Positions 1 through 14,900 are shown, numbered from the stretch's first letter. The stretch is 64,000 nt of DNA from Merluccius polli (GCA_030340625.1 JAOPHQ010005738.1:5001-69000), one strand, 5' to 3'. A program made the numbers and translations. The notes: generated from the sequence alone by a model not told the origin.

Positions 1-34
1 GTGTGTTTGTCTTTGTGTCTGTATGTGTGTGCAG

Positions 35-142
35 AGCTCGTGCCGTGGTTTCCGTGGATGCCGGGATGGTGCTGACTCCTAAGATTCTAAACCCTGACGA
101 CCGACAGTGTATCCTACCAGACACCAATTTCACGGTCACCTG
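35..142 (+). CDS. itga8: itga8 exon (first in window): entry to thigh domain
   Basis: Preceded by tgtgtgcag; the leading base completes a codon, then ARAVVSVDAG, the segment just after the beta-propeller in alpha-V/alpha-8 integrins. It ends two bases into a Cys codon at a gtcagt donor; that Cys (…FTVTC) is restored by the next exon. Confidence 0.9.
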
Positions 143-877
143 GTCAGTAACTAAGTGCTGACATAACCTTAAACATTCAGTACTGGACAGTGGAAATAAA
201 CAGACACATCACCACATCATTCATCTCTAAATGTACCCACAACCTGTTCCAACAGCTTAAAGCAAGATGAAACTCTAGACGTACCTTTTATAGCTGAAAA
301 TCAATGTTCGTTAGCGTGTTATGATAAAATAAAGCCACCATTGCATTACGTTCTCCTCTCCTCAGCAATCAGGAAGTAATCATGAAGGAGATGCTATAGC
401 TAATGCAATGATTAGATTAGTACCTGCAGAGTGAGGGAGGGAGTGAGGGAGGGAGTGAGAGCAAGCAGATTTACCTAGGGATGAAATAAATCAAGTAATG
501 CCTTGCTTTCCTTTCCAAGTCTATTCCATTTTCCTTATGCCTGCCACTGTTGATTTGTCATTCGTTAGTTTGTGTGTTTGAAAAAACATAGAAAATACAA
601 AATAGACACATTCATACAAAAACACACACACACACACACACACACTCACACACACACACATACATGTACCAGATACTGCCACAAACTCCAAAGGTTTGTA
701 AACTTTATATGCTTTCAAAACTGTCGAGGAGTCCTTTATATCTCATGCAATATAACATCAATTGTATCCACATTTAAACAACCATACACACAGGGACAAT
801 ACCAAGATACAATAGTTCTCAGAAGCGTTTATTGGCAGGGAAAACCTGCAGTACATCATCCAGACATTGGATGATAA

Positions 878-912
<35 letters not shown>

Positions 913-1236
913 TTGTGTGATTATAAATAGGTGTACATTTCACTCCACTTCATCCAAAACCTATAGAAGTCCTATAAACCTTTTCTTAAGTTACATTTCT
1001 GAAATTCTGAAATTAATTTGACAGTGCATAATGTTACTATGATATTATTATTGTTCCTGTGGGCAGCAGCTCTGGCTTGAGAAGAGTGTGGGGGAGAGTT
1101 GAGTGGCTGGTTAGGGGTCTCTGGTCTCCTACTGCTTCACCACAGTCTGCTGTTGCTACACTATAGTGGAGGTGGGCCTGGCCTGCACAAACATGGTTCG
1201 CCACTGTTTGTGTGTGTGTGTGTGTAGGTGTGTAGG

Positions 1237-1268
<32 letters not shown>

Positions 1269-1278
1269 CATGTGTTTA

Positions 1279-1344
<66 letters not shown>

Positions 1345-1661
1345 TGCGTGCGTGTGTGCGTGCGTGCATGCGTGTGTGTGCTGGGTCTAAAATGGGAGTA
1401 TTGTTTTTGGAGGGTTAGACTGATAGAAAGAACTGAAGTTGTTGAATTCCTTACAAATAAAACATAGCTTATTCAAATAAACTGCTCCGTTTTATGGGGA
1501 GGGTATGAAATCAGATAGTAATTATGCAAAACACAAAAAGCACACAAACAGAGATGAAGTGAAACAACAGCTGTAGTATTAATGGTTGTCCTGAGTTGTC
1601 TTGAGTTTTCTAAGTGTCTCCTGCAGCTGATGGCCTTGGTCAGTTCAGTTGTTGTCCCTGT

Positions 1662-1740
<79 letters not shown>

Positions 1741-1840
1741 GAGAGAGAGAGAGAGAGAGAGATAAAGGAGTGGTGGAGAGAGGGAGAGGGGAGCGGTTGG
1801 ACATTACTTCATGTCTCCTCTAGCGCAAGTGCAGCTGGGT

Positions 1841-1874
<34 letters not shown>

Positions 1875-3146
1875 ACTATAAATTGTGTGTTTGCTGCTTA
1901 AAGAGGGTAATTTTGTGTGTTTGCTTGTGTGTGTGTTTGCACGTGTTTGTGAGTGTTTATGCAGGAGCAGCATGGCGACATGGGGTGGTGAGCTGCCCAT
2001 ACATTTAAGGGATAATTATACACAGTAATGACTAAGGAACAGAGCAATTGTAAGAGAGATGGGGGTCATTTCCATGCTACATGAACGTAAGATTGACACA
2101 CACACAGTGCTTATAATAGTCACACATGCTTGCACACATGCATTAGCACACACACTAAAACAAACCAACACACACAAACACACACACACACATGCACACA
2201 CACACACACACACACATGTGCTGATTCATAGACGCACAGACAAACAAAATGAGTGTGCTTACTATCACCTGGAGTGTTGTACATTACTCAGGGGAAACTA
2301 AAGAAAGACTAAGAAACTAAAGGAAGACTAAGTTACATCTCATTATGCAGTTACACCACTTTTTTAGACAGGTACATATAAAAGCCTACAATAAATGCAT
2401 ACACACGGGCCCCCTGAACACAAGCTAATCTTTATTGCGTCAGTTAATGGCTGCGCTAATTGTCAATACAATGGCTTCCACAACATCTGTCTGAGTTGTT
2501 AGGATGCCATGCAGACCAAGGCCAAACAGGCGGGTGGGGGTGGGGGTGGGGTCATTAGGAATCCAGCCTGCGTCTAGGGGTCTGCTGGTGCAGTGTGATC
2601 AGCGACATGATATCTGTAAAGTAAGGTCCATTAGATTTCAGGAAGTTCGGTGCGGGTCTCCGTGCCTGCTCGTGGTTGTCACACTTTCCTGTTGCCGATG
2701 GCAACATGCGATAAAATGTGTAGAAACGCGTGCATGTGCAAAGAGGGGAAATATATATAGAAATGTGTTGCAGTCTCCTGTGTCCATGTCTCCACAACTA
2801 CCATGGGAGTCTATTAATTACTGACAAATTGCCTTGCTTATTAGCTCAATTATATAGGCCATCATGATGTTGTGGGAGTGGTCACCCATAAGTCATGCAT
2901 GGTTAACTATGGGCAGTTAACGAATGCTTTGCAGTGGTCAGGTTTTATCATGGTGCATTCATTTTTAGCATGGTTGGACTAAGTCACAATTAGCCTCTTG
3001 CTCTTGTGTTAGCGTAAGGCTCCATATGTTTTACAGGAGCAGGTTAGTGATTTAAAGGTCTGTAGTATGGTAAAACTCAGTTAGATGTAGTTATACGCTT
3101 AAGCACATGATTGCTTACGTGTAGCTTTAAAGTCTCTCTCTCTCCC

Positions 3147-3210
<64 letters not shown>

Positions 3211-3543
3211 ATTTTCTCTCTCTCTCAGTCTAAAGGTGAAGATGTGTGCAGCTGTGAGTGGTGTTGGGATCCCTGACTCTGTAGGTAAGTATCTGAACAT
3301 ACGGTGGACGTTAGAGGGTTAAAGAGAGCAGGCAGTGAGGGGAGGTGAGTCTTGGCAGTAAGTCAGGCTGGGTCCCAGCCACCCCTGCAGGAGAAGCAGC
3401 AGATAGAGACGGTTGAGGAATCTAGCATTTCTTCCAGTAACTATTAAACCTCACTGGGTTTCAAATACCTATAAATGATTCCAACAACAACCTCGTAATC
3501 GACACTTACTGGAACAACATATGGTGTGTGTGTGTGTGGGTGG

Positions 3544-3639
<96 letters not shown>

Positions 3640-4453
3640 GCATGTGTGGCTGTCGATACATACACCCAAGCACAGTGTAATTGGGACATGTGCATAATCC
3701 ATTAAGGACTGTGTGCTGGCTACTTCCTCACAGAGGCTACTCAGGTACTGACCACCAAGCCAAAATAATTTGTTTATAGGACATTTCTGTAATAACATCA
3801 GAAAAACTTTTGCTATGGTTACTCACCTCTGGATTTCCAAAGAGCTAGACATTAGCAAGAAGCTGCATCATGTTGACCCCTCTCTGAACTGTATGTGTTC
3901 TGTGGTTTAATTGCACATTTTATTCAAATTAATCAAATGTATTGGATAGATCGGCATATAATATTCCTTCCTCCTCGCCAGACCTGAAAGTGGAGCTGCA
4001 GTTGGATTGGCTGAAAGGAACCAGGGGTGGGGTAAAAAGAGTTCTCTTCCTGGATACCCAGCAGCCTCAGCGCACAGCCCTCCTCAAGCTGGGTCATCAC
4101 CACTCACACAAGTGCTTGAATTACACTGTTTATCTGAGAGTAAGTTAAACATGTAAATATCCTCAAACATATCCAGAACACACACACCTTTGCTATGGTG
4201 CTGCATACTTAATGTGCCTAAAATATCTTCAAATACATAATGTGGTAATGAAAACATTACCTCGTTCAATTAATTTATTTTCCTTTCTACCTGTCTTTCT
4301 CTTTCAGGAGGAGGATGAGTTCAGAGACAAATTAACACCCATCTCATTGGCTCTTAACTACAGCCTGGCCCTGCCCCCTCATGGCCAAGACCTCCCACCC
4401 GTGCTTAACTATTACAGCAGCACCTTCCTCCAAGAACAGGTGTGTGTGTGGGT

Positions 4454-4499
<46 letters not shown>

Positions 4500-4968
4500 A
4501 TGGGCCTTTATACGCGAGTGTGTCCGTTTGATGTGTGTTTAGTTAAGTTATCAACTTTTATATTATTGCACAAGACATTTAAACCTGTACTTTTTCACAC
4601 TCATGTTCAACAGTATTGTAATTAGTGTCTAAATAATAGCACATTTCAACCCACAGCTCGATCAAGCCAAAAGATCGTTGCTCTCTAAATCAATTTGTGT
4701 CTGTGGAGAGAAAAAAGCCAGTGTGTTGGCTGCAGTGGGAAACCTACAGTTTCAGGTTTGAGCCGTCATGTTTCCTAATATGGGTCTCCCCTCCACGGCA
4801 GGCCTACATCCTGCTAGACTGTGGTGAGGACAACCTGTGTATCCCTGACCTCAAGCTCTCCGCTAGCATGTAAGACTGGCAGCACCATACACCTTCTGAC
4901 ACCTACCTGTAAACACTTAGCACCTCTCTCTCTCACACACACACACTCTCACAGAGTGACACAAACAT

Positions 4969-5017
<49 letters not shown>

Positions 5018-5138
5018 GATGCACACACACACACAGAACAAAAGCACTTGGTTACATCTGTTTTCCTTCACATGACGAAGGTTTACTCTTACATATCCAT
5101 AAGCCACATGAAGAAAGAGAGAGAGAGAGTGTGTGTGT

Positions 5139-5221
<83 letters not shown>

Positions 5222-6005
5222 ATGTGATTGCTTTCTCTCCTCTAGTGTTTCCAGCTGTATGATATCTCCATGGCAGCGCTATGCAAACATCCTGTCACCT
5301 TCTGCTGACAGACACACACTCTCATACACACACACACATACACACCCACATGCACATGTCTATGTGTATTGGGGTCTGGTGTATTGCAGTTCAAGCAGCA
5401 GAAAGCTGGCCAGGACATAAAGCAAAAGGCGTGACCAACTCACAACATACAACATGTTAACCAACATACAAACCCCCTTGGGCTTCAGGCTCAGATGAGG
5501 CTTAATTGTTTGTCATTTGAACAATTAACTGGCATGACTACAATCCCCACAATTTAATTGATTATTTAAATACACATTCCCATATCACTGTTAGTATGTG
5601 CTTGGCCTGCCTTCTGAGGCTCCAGTGGCTCCCAACCCTGACACTTGGAACACCTTTTCTTTCACACACACACACACTCGCACACTGTATATGTGTAATC
5701 AGGGACCGCTCGGAGCTGGTGATTGGCGATGAGAACCTGGTCATGTTGACCATCACGGCGCTGAACCAAGGGGAGGGGGCGTATGAGACGGAGCTGCACA
5801 CGCTGCTTCCTGCCGAGGCTGATTACATAGGAGTGGAGCGCAGGGTGGAGGTACACACGAGCCCAACACACACACGCTTGCACACACACACACACACACA
5901 CACATACACATTTGCACACATATATTTATGCCATCACACGCACATACATACACACACACATGGACACACACACACACACATAGACATATACATACACATT
6001 TATTC

Positions 6006-6050
<45 letters not shown>

Positions 6051-6210
6051 TACATACATACATATATACATACACACACACACACACACACACATGCATA
6101 AATAGTTTCACACAGTCACACACATATACACATTAGCATAGACACATACACATCCATACATAATTATATAAACAGATACATTTGCATGCATCAACACATT
6201 TATATACACT

Positions 6211-6248
<38 letters not shown>

Positions 6249-6358
6249 CATCACACACCTATAATATATAGAAGAAAACTTTCAGTGAGATAAATGCCCA
6301 TTGCTTGATTTAAGCTGTGAGTTGTGAAACTGTTGAAAATATAGCTTTGAAGCAGATG

Positions 6359-6414
<56 letters not shown>

Positions 6415-6619
6415 TGTGCAGTGTCAGCCAAGTGTCCCTGCATGCATCACGTGCTGCCATGGCCATAGTGCTCTCTACTGCTGTTGCTGTTTGTGAAGAG
6501 TGATTTAGGCTCTTAAGGATCAGGACATTTACGAGCCCTATAGTCCTATGGCCCCTCATATTATAATTTACTGGCTACATTAGTGGTCAAGGAAATGGAT
6601 AGGCTTCTAAGGATGTGTG

Positions 6620-6675
<56 letters not shown>

Positions 6676-7311
6676 TGTGTGTGTGCTAATGAGTTTGTAA
6701 TAGGCCTGTTTGATTGATGAGGTTGTTACTGTCAGAGCGTTCAACAGTCTTCCTCTTCCACCCCGCCCCCACCCTCTTCCTCATGTGCTCTCTCCCCCCG
6801 CGACCCTGCGACCCCCTGCTCCTTTATAACATTCCTTCTACTATTATTATTCTACTGCGCTTGCTTCCTCTTTCTTTCAATTAATTCCTCTTGTCTTCTT
6901 TGGTTCTGTTTTTTTTTTTTCTCTTTTTCATTCTCCTTTCCTCTTATTTTTCTACTCTTCTCTTGTTATTTGTTCTTTCTTGTGTATTGTCTTCTCTACT
7001 ATCTGTTTCCTAATTGTATTCAAATATTTTTTTTTATTCACTCCTCTCCTCTCTCCTCTCCTCTCTTCTTCTCTCCCCTCCTCCTGTATCAATTCACCTC
7101 CTCTCCTCCTACAGTCTCTGTCCAGGCTGAACTGTGAGTACAGGACTGTCAACAACTCCAGACTGGTGGTGTGTGACCTAGGGAACCCCATGGTGACTGG
7201 GACAGAGGTGAGTAACACACACACACAAGCACACACACACACCTCATCGACTGTTAATGACCACAAAAAACATATTAGGTGTATTGTAACATTTCAGTAC
7301 TTTGCATTTGA

Positions 7312-7343
<32 letters not shown>

Positions 7344-9271
7344 GAACATGTGCGTGTGTGTGTATGTGTGTATGTGTGTGTGTGTGTGGGACTCTCTAAA
7401 AACACGGCATTTCACCCGGATGGGCGTGGTTTGTGTTGGACGTAGCCGTGCGCAATTCAGAGAGCTGTGCCCGAACTCCACGAACCCCTACAGGAGTATA
7501 CTCCTGTAGGGGTTCATATATGAACCCCTACAGGAGTATGAACGTCAGTGTCAACCACTCTGAAAACAAATCAGCTGATGATTAATCTATATAATCTTAT
7601 CTTCCCGTTAATTGACGGGCATGGCGGAGTAGTCATTAGGCTACGTCGCACGACAGTCAAGCAGGACATCAAGTTTACAGAGATACATTTTTAATGATAT
7701 CATTTTTGCTGGCGTGAAAGGGGAACATAAATGTAATGAGAGGAAGGAAGAGATTGAGAACCACTGACGTAGGCCTAATAGGAAATGTAGACTGTTTCCC
7801 CTGTTGGGTGCTACACATTGATGGTTAATAAAGGTCCCCTTCCACTAATAAGTCCAGCTGATTTGTTTTCAGAGTTTACCTTGCCTGTAGTTATTAGTAG
7901 GCTACTCAAACGTCTTCTTTCCTTTTTTATTGGATAATGTTGCACTATTGTATTGCCCCACCTGGAATTATGCAGTTCTCAACAGCAGTTCTCTCATCAT
8001 ATTTTATTTGATAGGCTAGGCCTACTTGATTGACAATAGGCTACGTAATCACTAACACCAAAACGGGAAAGTTTTCACAATGTTAACAGACATCGCTGTG
8101 CAATATTAGATCTACAGTAACAACCATTTCATTTTTTAAAACCTAAAATATCTAATCAGAAACAAATTGTATTGCTAAAATTAACCGGCAGATGTTTTTC
8201 TTTGCTGTCAGCCATTCTCAGCACCGTGTAACTGGTACAGACAAACGGACACGCGCACTACGTCACACACATCGTGAGTGACGTAGGACGTAAAGTCCCG
8301 CCTCCGGGCGAAATGCCGTGTTTTTAGAAAGTCCCGTGTGTGTGTGTTCCTAGTATTATATGCTGTTCCTAGGGGTGTGTTAAGTACGGTGGCCCTGAAG
8401 TGCAAATCACAACGGCAAATCAGAAAAAAACACAACGGCAAAACAGAAAACACAACGGCAAATCAGAAAAAAACACAACAACAAATCAGGAAAACACAAC
8501 GGCAAATCAGAAAACACAACAGCAAAACAGGAAGGACATGGTTTACATGTTTTCAAAATATGAGCGCCGCTAGTGACAACGTACGCGTTGCGGCGTGTTC
8601 GTTTGTTGCTGTTTGTCTGGCGGTGTTGTCCTTCCGGTTCAAAGTATGGACCACCAGTCCAATCAGCGACGGTTCATGTCGCATGAGGGTACCTACCTCT
8701 TCCTGTGGTTAATGTCGTTGTCGTTTCTGTTTTGCCGTTGTGTTTTCTGATTTGGGTAACACTTTATAATAACTATCCGTTATAACTAGTTAATAGATCA
8801 TTAATAAACTGTTAATTAATGAGTTATTAATGACTTGTTAAGTGTTTGTTAATAGTTTGTTAAGGATTGATAACGATGCCTTATAGATAGTTAATAGACC
8901 ATTAATAAACTGTTAGTTAATGAGTTATAAATGACATGTTAAATAACAGTTTGTTAAGAATTAATAACTGTGCCTTATAGATAGCCAATAGATAACTTAC
9001 AAGCTGTTAGTTAATGAGTTATAAATGACTTGTTAACTGTATGTTAATGATTTATAACTATACCTTATAAACTAGTAATAGATCATGAACAAGCTATTAG
9101 TGAATTACTTACTAATGACTTGTTAAGTATATGTTATTGGGACGTTATTCTAAAGTTGCAACTATTTGTATTAACTGTTAGTAAATGAGGTAAATAGTAA
9201 AATAGTTGCAACTTTAGAATAACGTCGATGATCGAAATGTGTTGATCAATGTGTCCTGCAATTCACATTAG

Positions 9272-9334
<63 letters not shown>

Positions 9335-9455
9335 ATTTTGTTTTGTTTGGTTTTGGACAAAGATTCGACGATTAAAGGGTTTGTTCCGAGGCTTAAAAAA
9401 CCGTACGGGCGCCGCCCTATGAGGAATAGTTGCAACTTTAGAATAACGTCCCAAT

Positions 9456-9516
<61 letters not shown>

Positions 9517-10867
9517 TTAGTCATTAGTAAATAATTCACTAATAGCTTGTTCATGATCTATTACTAGTTTATAAGGTATAGTTATAAATCATTAACATAC
9601 AGTTAAAAAGTCATTTATAACTCATTAACTAACAGCTTGTAAGTTATCTATTGGCTATCTATAAGGCACAGTTATTAATTCTTAACAAACTGTTATTTAA
9701 CAAGTCATTTATAACTCATTAACTAACAGTTTATTAATGGTCTATTAACTATCTATAAGGCATCGTTATGAATCCTTAACAAACTATTAACAAACACTTA
9801 ACAAGACATTAATAACGCATTAATTAACAGTTTACTAATGATCTGTTAGCTAGTTATAACGGATAGTTATTATAAAGTGTTATACTGATGGGTTGTGTTT
9901 TCTGATTTGTTGTTGTGTTTTCTGATTTGCCATTGTGATTTGCACTTCAGGGCCACCGTAGTTAAGCCCTGCTTAGAGGTGTGTTGTTGCTCTGGCAGTG
10001 ACACAATGGTCATCAGGTATCATGGATGGGAAGGAGCAGCCAATCACATCACTTTGAAAGAGACATTCTGAGATATTTTTATTGGTCTACATGTGTGTGT
10101 GTGTGTGTGTGTGTGTGAGCATACGCATTACGTGTTCACACAAACATGCATGCTCCCCTGCAGTCCAGATGTTTCCTATATTTACCCGCCCTCGCCCCAT
10201 TGGCTCTGCAGGAGTCCATGAGCTTATGCAGAACATACATTCATGCACTACATACCAAACCAGGCCTACAGAGTTACATGGAGCAACTTAACAGATTTCA
10301 TCGCCTCCCATTGATTCCTGTGGCTGGTGACACAGGTCATCCACCCTGGGTCCCCAGCTGTGGCAGCTCAGACCCCCAAGCTGAAGGCTTGGGGGTTTAG
10401 TATAGGAGGGTGAATGGAGCTACATATGGAGCCTATACAACCATGCCTGCCTATATACTGTTGAACGTGTAAATGCATTCCTCTGGCTAACAGGGAGACC
10501 ATGCCGTCACTACACTGTGGTCCCCCCCAGCCCCCAACAAGGATTGGAACACTTAACCAGCCTACTCAATAACCTTCATTTTGTCTTTATAGACTCCCGC
10601 AAAGCATTTATGAGGTTTTTATTTTACGTTTTTAAAGATTCACCAGGGCGCTCTCTTGGCTCTGACGTGATGAGTGGCGGACATGACACATGTCTGTGTT
10701 CAGAACTTCACCTTCCGGGAACATTGAGACACATTTGGCCTCCACTGCCTGTTGCCTTGTCTCTTTGGAGTTTTTATTGAGTTAATTTCCTCTTGTCTCT
10801 CCCTCATAAAAACACTCTGACTCTGTAGACAACACCCCCCCCTTCCTACAACCTCTGTCTGTCTCTG

Positions 10868-10903
<36 letters not shown>

Positions 10904-11242
10904 TCTTCTCAATCTCAGGACTGTCTGTCAGAGGGCTTGGGTTGACTCTGTATGCTGTCACTTCTCTCATTAGAACCACACGTTTGTGACCTCCTAACAT
11001 ATTAAAGAGCCTGCGTAAATGTATACGGGCAGGCACACACACAGACGCACACACACATACACTCACACACATACCTTTCTGGTCACCTCAGACACAAATA
11101 CAAAAGTATGTGGTATGGACAAACACATATACACACATACACACACATGTACACAGGCAGGCTCTTGTTGTAAAGTGGATGATGAACTAACTTCATGTGT
11201 TATGAATTAAGCTAGAAGACAAGAAACTTAACTGTGGCTGTG

Positions 11243-11276
<34 letters not shown>

Positions 11277-11742
11277 TGTGTGTGTGCGTGCGTGTGTGCG
11301 TGCGTGTGTGTGTGTGTGTGTGTTTGTGTGTGTGCATGCGTGCGTGTGCGTGCATGCATGTGTGTGCGTGTGTGTGTGTTAACACACACACACACTTGAG
11401 GAAGAAAGCACAGACAGCAGAGTCTCTGGGATTAGCAAAGGGACCTAGTTAGCAGACAGGGGCTGCTGTCTATCACTAAACTCATAAAGATGTTCCCTGT
11501 CATGACGTGCTCTTGGACTGCATGCATGCTTTGAACTGTCTCTACCAGTCCCCCTGGTACTTTGCCTCACTTCCCCCTTCTTCACCTCTTTTTCTGCCAT
11601 CCCCATTCCTTACTCATTGATTATCTCTGTTGTCTCTCTCTCTCTCTCTCTTTCTCCAGTTGTCAGTTGGTCTGCGGTTTTCTATTCAGAGGCTGGATGA
11701 CGCTGGGCCCAAGATTAGCTTCGAGCTTCAGATCCACAGGTG

Positions 11743-11783
<41 letters not shown>

Positions 11784-11899
11784 CGCACACACACAAAAAA
11801 AACAACACGTGCACTTACGCAAGCACAAGACACACAAAAAGATGATTGTGTCCATGTTTCAGTCCGGGTGTCTCTGTGGTTTGCAGAGGAACAAAGAGC

Positions 11900-11956
<57 letters not shown>

Positions 11957-14900
11957 GGAGAGAGAGAGAGAGAGAGAGATGAGACGGATGGCCCAAGGAA
12001 CTGTAGAGAAGAAATTAGTAGTGACACAACATGTTGACTGTTAGCATCGGCCCATCGTGTCGCTGCTGCGTGGCAGTTGGTTCCCATGCGTCGCGTGGTA
12101 AACACTGTTAAAGAGGGTTTCTATCACACTGCCTAAAACCCTTTATTAGTCAGAATACATATAAATCATGGTCCCAATGAGGGGCTTTTTCCACACTTTA
12201 TCCCCAAGATCTTATGTCTCTAATCACATGGATGGAGGCTTTGTTGCCTCCATCCGCCGTCCTTATTAGTCAGCATTCTGGTATTTTAAAACCCCAAAAA
12301 GGCCCCAAAAAAACTCTCTGAAACCAATTCATTCATTTGTGATGTGTGATGTGTTGTTTAATGTGTGTTGTGTGTGTCGCTCTCCACCCACCCCCCACCC
12401 CCTCCAGCTCAAACAAAGATAACCCTGACAGCAACCCAGTCACGCTGAATCTCTCTATCGTTGCCCGATCTCAGTTGGACTTGAGAGGGTGAGTCGGTGA
12501 TGTCATCTGTAGTAGTGTGATGTGAAACATATGATTGAGAATGTGTGTTTCCTCTGTGTGCTCTTTGAGGTTGTGTTGTCTCAGGGATAAGGTGAATGCA
12601 TGAGAGGGGTTTTGTTGTTGTGTCTGGCCTCAGCTCATTGCCTCCCGCGTTCACCTCTGGTTTATTGTCTCTTCTTGTCAATATGTTTTACATTGTGTGC
12701 GTTGTTGATGCATGCAGATGGGAAACATGTTGAGAATACAATTCCTGAAATAGATTTGGGCTAACCATGTGCACATGGGATAACGTCTTCTGCATATGCT
12801 TTGTGATACACGTGCACACACACTTTGGGGCACTTCAAAGCTCAAACATGGCTCTCTGTTTGGTTTGGGTCAGGTCGGTCATCCACTAAAACAAAGCAGG
12901 CTTAGGAAGATGAGGACAGAGGACACATGGGGTAGAATGGAGGACAGAGTTTGTAATTGGTCTGTTCTGTCTCTGTCCTTGACATGTGGCTGTATACCAC
13001 TTTATACCTATATACAGATTAGCCTCTTGGTTCCTCAGTTCCTGTTGTAGCTCTAAGTGAGCCAGTATCCACCAGTACATTGACCCAGTATGGACTAGTA
13101 CAATGACCTAGTATACACCAGTACATTGACCCAGTATGGACTAGTACAGTGACCTAGTATCCACCAGTACAGTGACCTAGTATACACCAGCACAGTGACC
13201 CAGTATACACCAGTACAGTTATCCAGTATGAACCAGTACAGTGACCTAGTATACACAAGTACCACTGTACTGGTGGTTACTGGGTCACTACCCAGTACAC
13301 TAACCAGAGCTGTGTCCTCTCTCCCCAGGGTGTCCCACCCCTCCCAGGTAGTGCTGCCCTTCCCTCGCTGGGAGCCCAAGGAGAAGCCTCTGAAAGAGGA
13401 CGACGTAGGGCCACAAGTCACACACATCTATGAGGTAAGGGCCAAAAAAACACACAAGGGACAGCCAGGCCTACAGCTCCACTTCATGGGGGATGGAAGA
13501 GGGGAAGGTATAGGGTGTGTTTTGGGGGGAGAGAGAGGAAGGTATAGGGTGTGTTTTGGGGGGAGAGAGAGGAAGGTATAGGGTGTGTTTTGGGGGGAGA
13601 GAGGAAGGTATAGGGTGTGTTTTGGGGGGAGAGAGAGGAAGGTATAGGGTGTGTATTGGGGAGGGAGAGGACGTTATAGGGTGTGTATTGGGAAGGGAGA
13701 GAGGAAGGTATAGGGCAGCGGTTCCCAAACTTTTTTTCCTGCGCACCCCCTTCTACATCCCAACCGGGTTGGCGCACCCCCAATCCCCACTTCAAAAAAT
13801 AAATAAATAAACGCAACAAAGCTTTGTTTTATCGCCATATAAAGACTCATGTTTAATCATGCGCAAATAACCAGAACACGCATGACAATAACAACATCAA
13901 CAAAGTTTCAATATAATGCAACAAAGCTACGCACAAGCTTCCACTTTTAAGAGGATGAGTGACAGACACGGCTCAGTGACAGAAAGTAGGCCTACGGTTA
14001 TTTTCAGCCGCATAAAAGAAAAATTGCATCAATAGGCCTATTAAATGACCGTGGACCTATAGCATCATTATAACACAACGGTTATGGAAAATAGAACGAC
14101 AGTACATTGAATTAAATTGCAATGAAGTTACAAACGATCCGCAACATTAAGAGAATAGGCTCCGAAACAGATAAGGGACTGTACGATATTTAGCGGGGGG
14201 GGAGGGCCGGTCGCCAGACGATCGGGTTAAAATTGTTCTGCCTGGCCCTCCCCCCTGGTAATTTTATTTTTTCCGGGGCCCTCCCCCCGGCTCAAAAAAA
14301 TTCTCCTAGGCCCTCCCCGCTACGTGAATCAAATAAAATTGGTCGGAAAATGACGTTTACAAGGTTAAAACGGCCACATAAGCACACATACACACACACG
14401 GGTACACACGCAGCAAGAGCAGGGGTTTATGCCACGCTGTGCCTTGAACTTGAGAATGGGGACAAGCCTGCTTTTATCAATGTTACGAGACTCCCCCAAT
14501 AATTTCACAACTTGGCTGATGACATTGTACCTTATAGGCTATTATAAGACAAAACACAAACTACTGTGACTAAGAGCGACTAATTCTTGGTCTATGTGGT
14601 CAGTGGCGTCAGTTTGGTTTTAGAAGTGGTGGGGACAATAACCATAAGCTTGAGTGTGGTTTGAAAAGTGCTGGGGACCCTTATGTAAGCTATTCATCCA
14701 TTCAACGCTGCATTACAATATGCTCTACATTCGGCGCGATTGTCAACGGGGGGGGGGGGGGGGGGGGGAGCACCGGACCCGCCAGCCGCGGACCCAGCAC
14801 CGAACCCGCGGACCCGGCCGCGGACTCAGCCGCAGACCCGAGTCCACACACAGCCCGTGTGCATGCTGTGAGGATGTCATCGTGCGCGCCTATCGCATGA

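Larger units (their letters stand above)
143..3228 (+). other. itga8 intron, microsatellite-rich
   Basis: Contains (CA)n at 622-660, (GT)n at 881-908 and 1206-1376, (GA)n at 1664-1761, a G-run at 1843-1872, (CA)n at 2096-2217 and (CT)n up to the acceptor (3132-3227). No further gene seen. Confidence 0.7.
8754..9886. mobile_element. palindromic (foldback) MITE
   Basis: Left arm 8754-9165 starts GGTAACACTTTATAATAACT and is repeated in inverse at 9425-9886. Arms consist of TTAATAG/TTATAA-rich sub-repeats; the right arm has gained a (TA)n expansion. It lies inside the element at 8380-9963. The GGTAACxCTTTATA end is shared with 62330-62351. Confidence 0.75.
8380..9963. mobile_element. TIR element with TAC…GTA termini, host to a second element
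   Basis: Left end TACGGTGGCCCTGAAGTGCA (8382 on) and its inverse at the right end (to 9960), flanked by the 6-bp direct repeat GTTAAG. Subterminal copies of a unit containing ACAACGGCAAATCAG repeat at 8408-8530 and, inverted, at 9893-9945. Six-base duplication and TAC/GTA ends are unlike hAT; they resemble what I recall of IS3EU-type elements, which I cannot verify. No transposase frame. The centre is occupied by a palindromic MITE. Confidence 0.65.

Noticed and set aside
1037..1467. His/Thr and Cys/Val-rich frames over GT/CA arrays (also at many other places)
   Set aside because: Translations of dinucleotide repeats.
13066..13715. CRISPR-like regularly spaced repeats
   Set aside because: Vertebrate nuclear minisatellites; units abut with no unique spacers.
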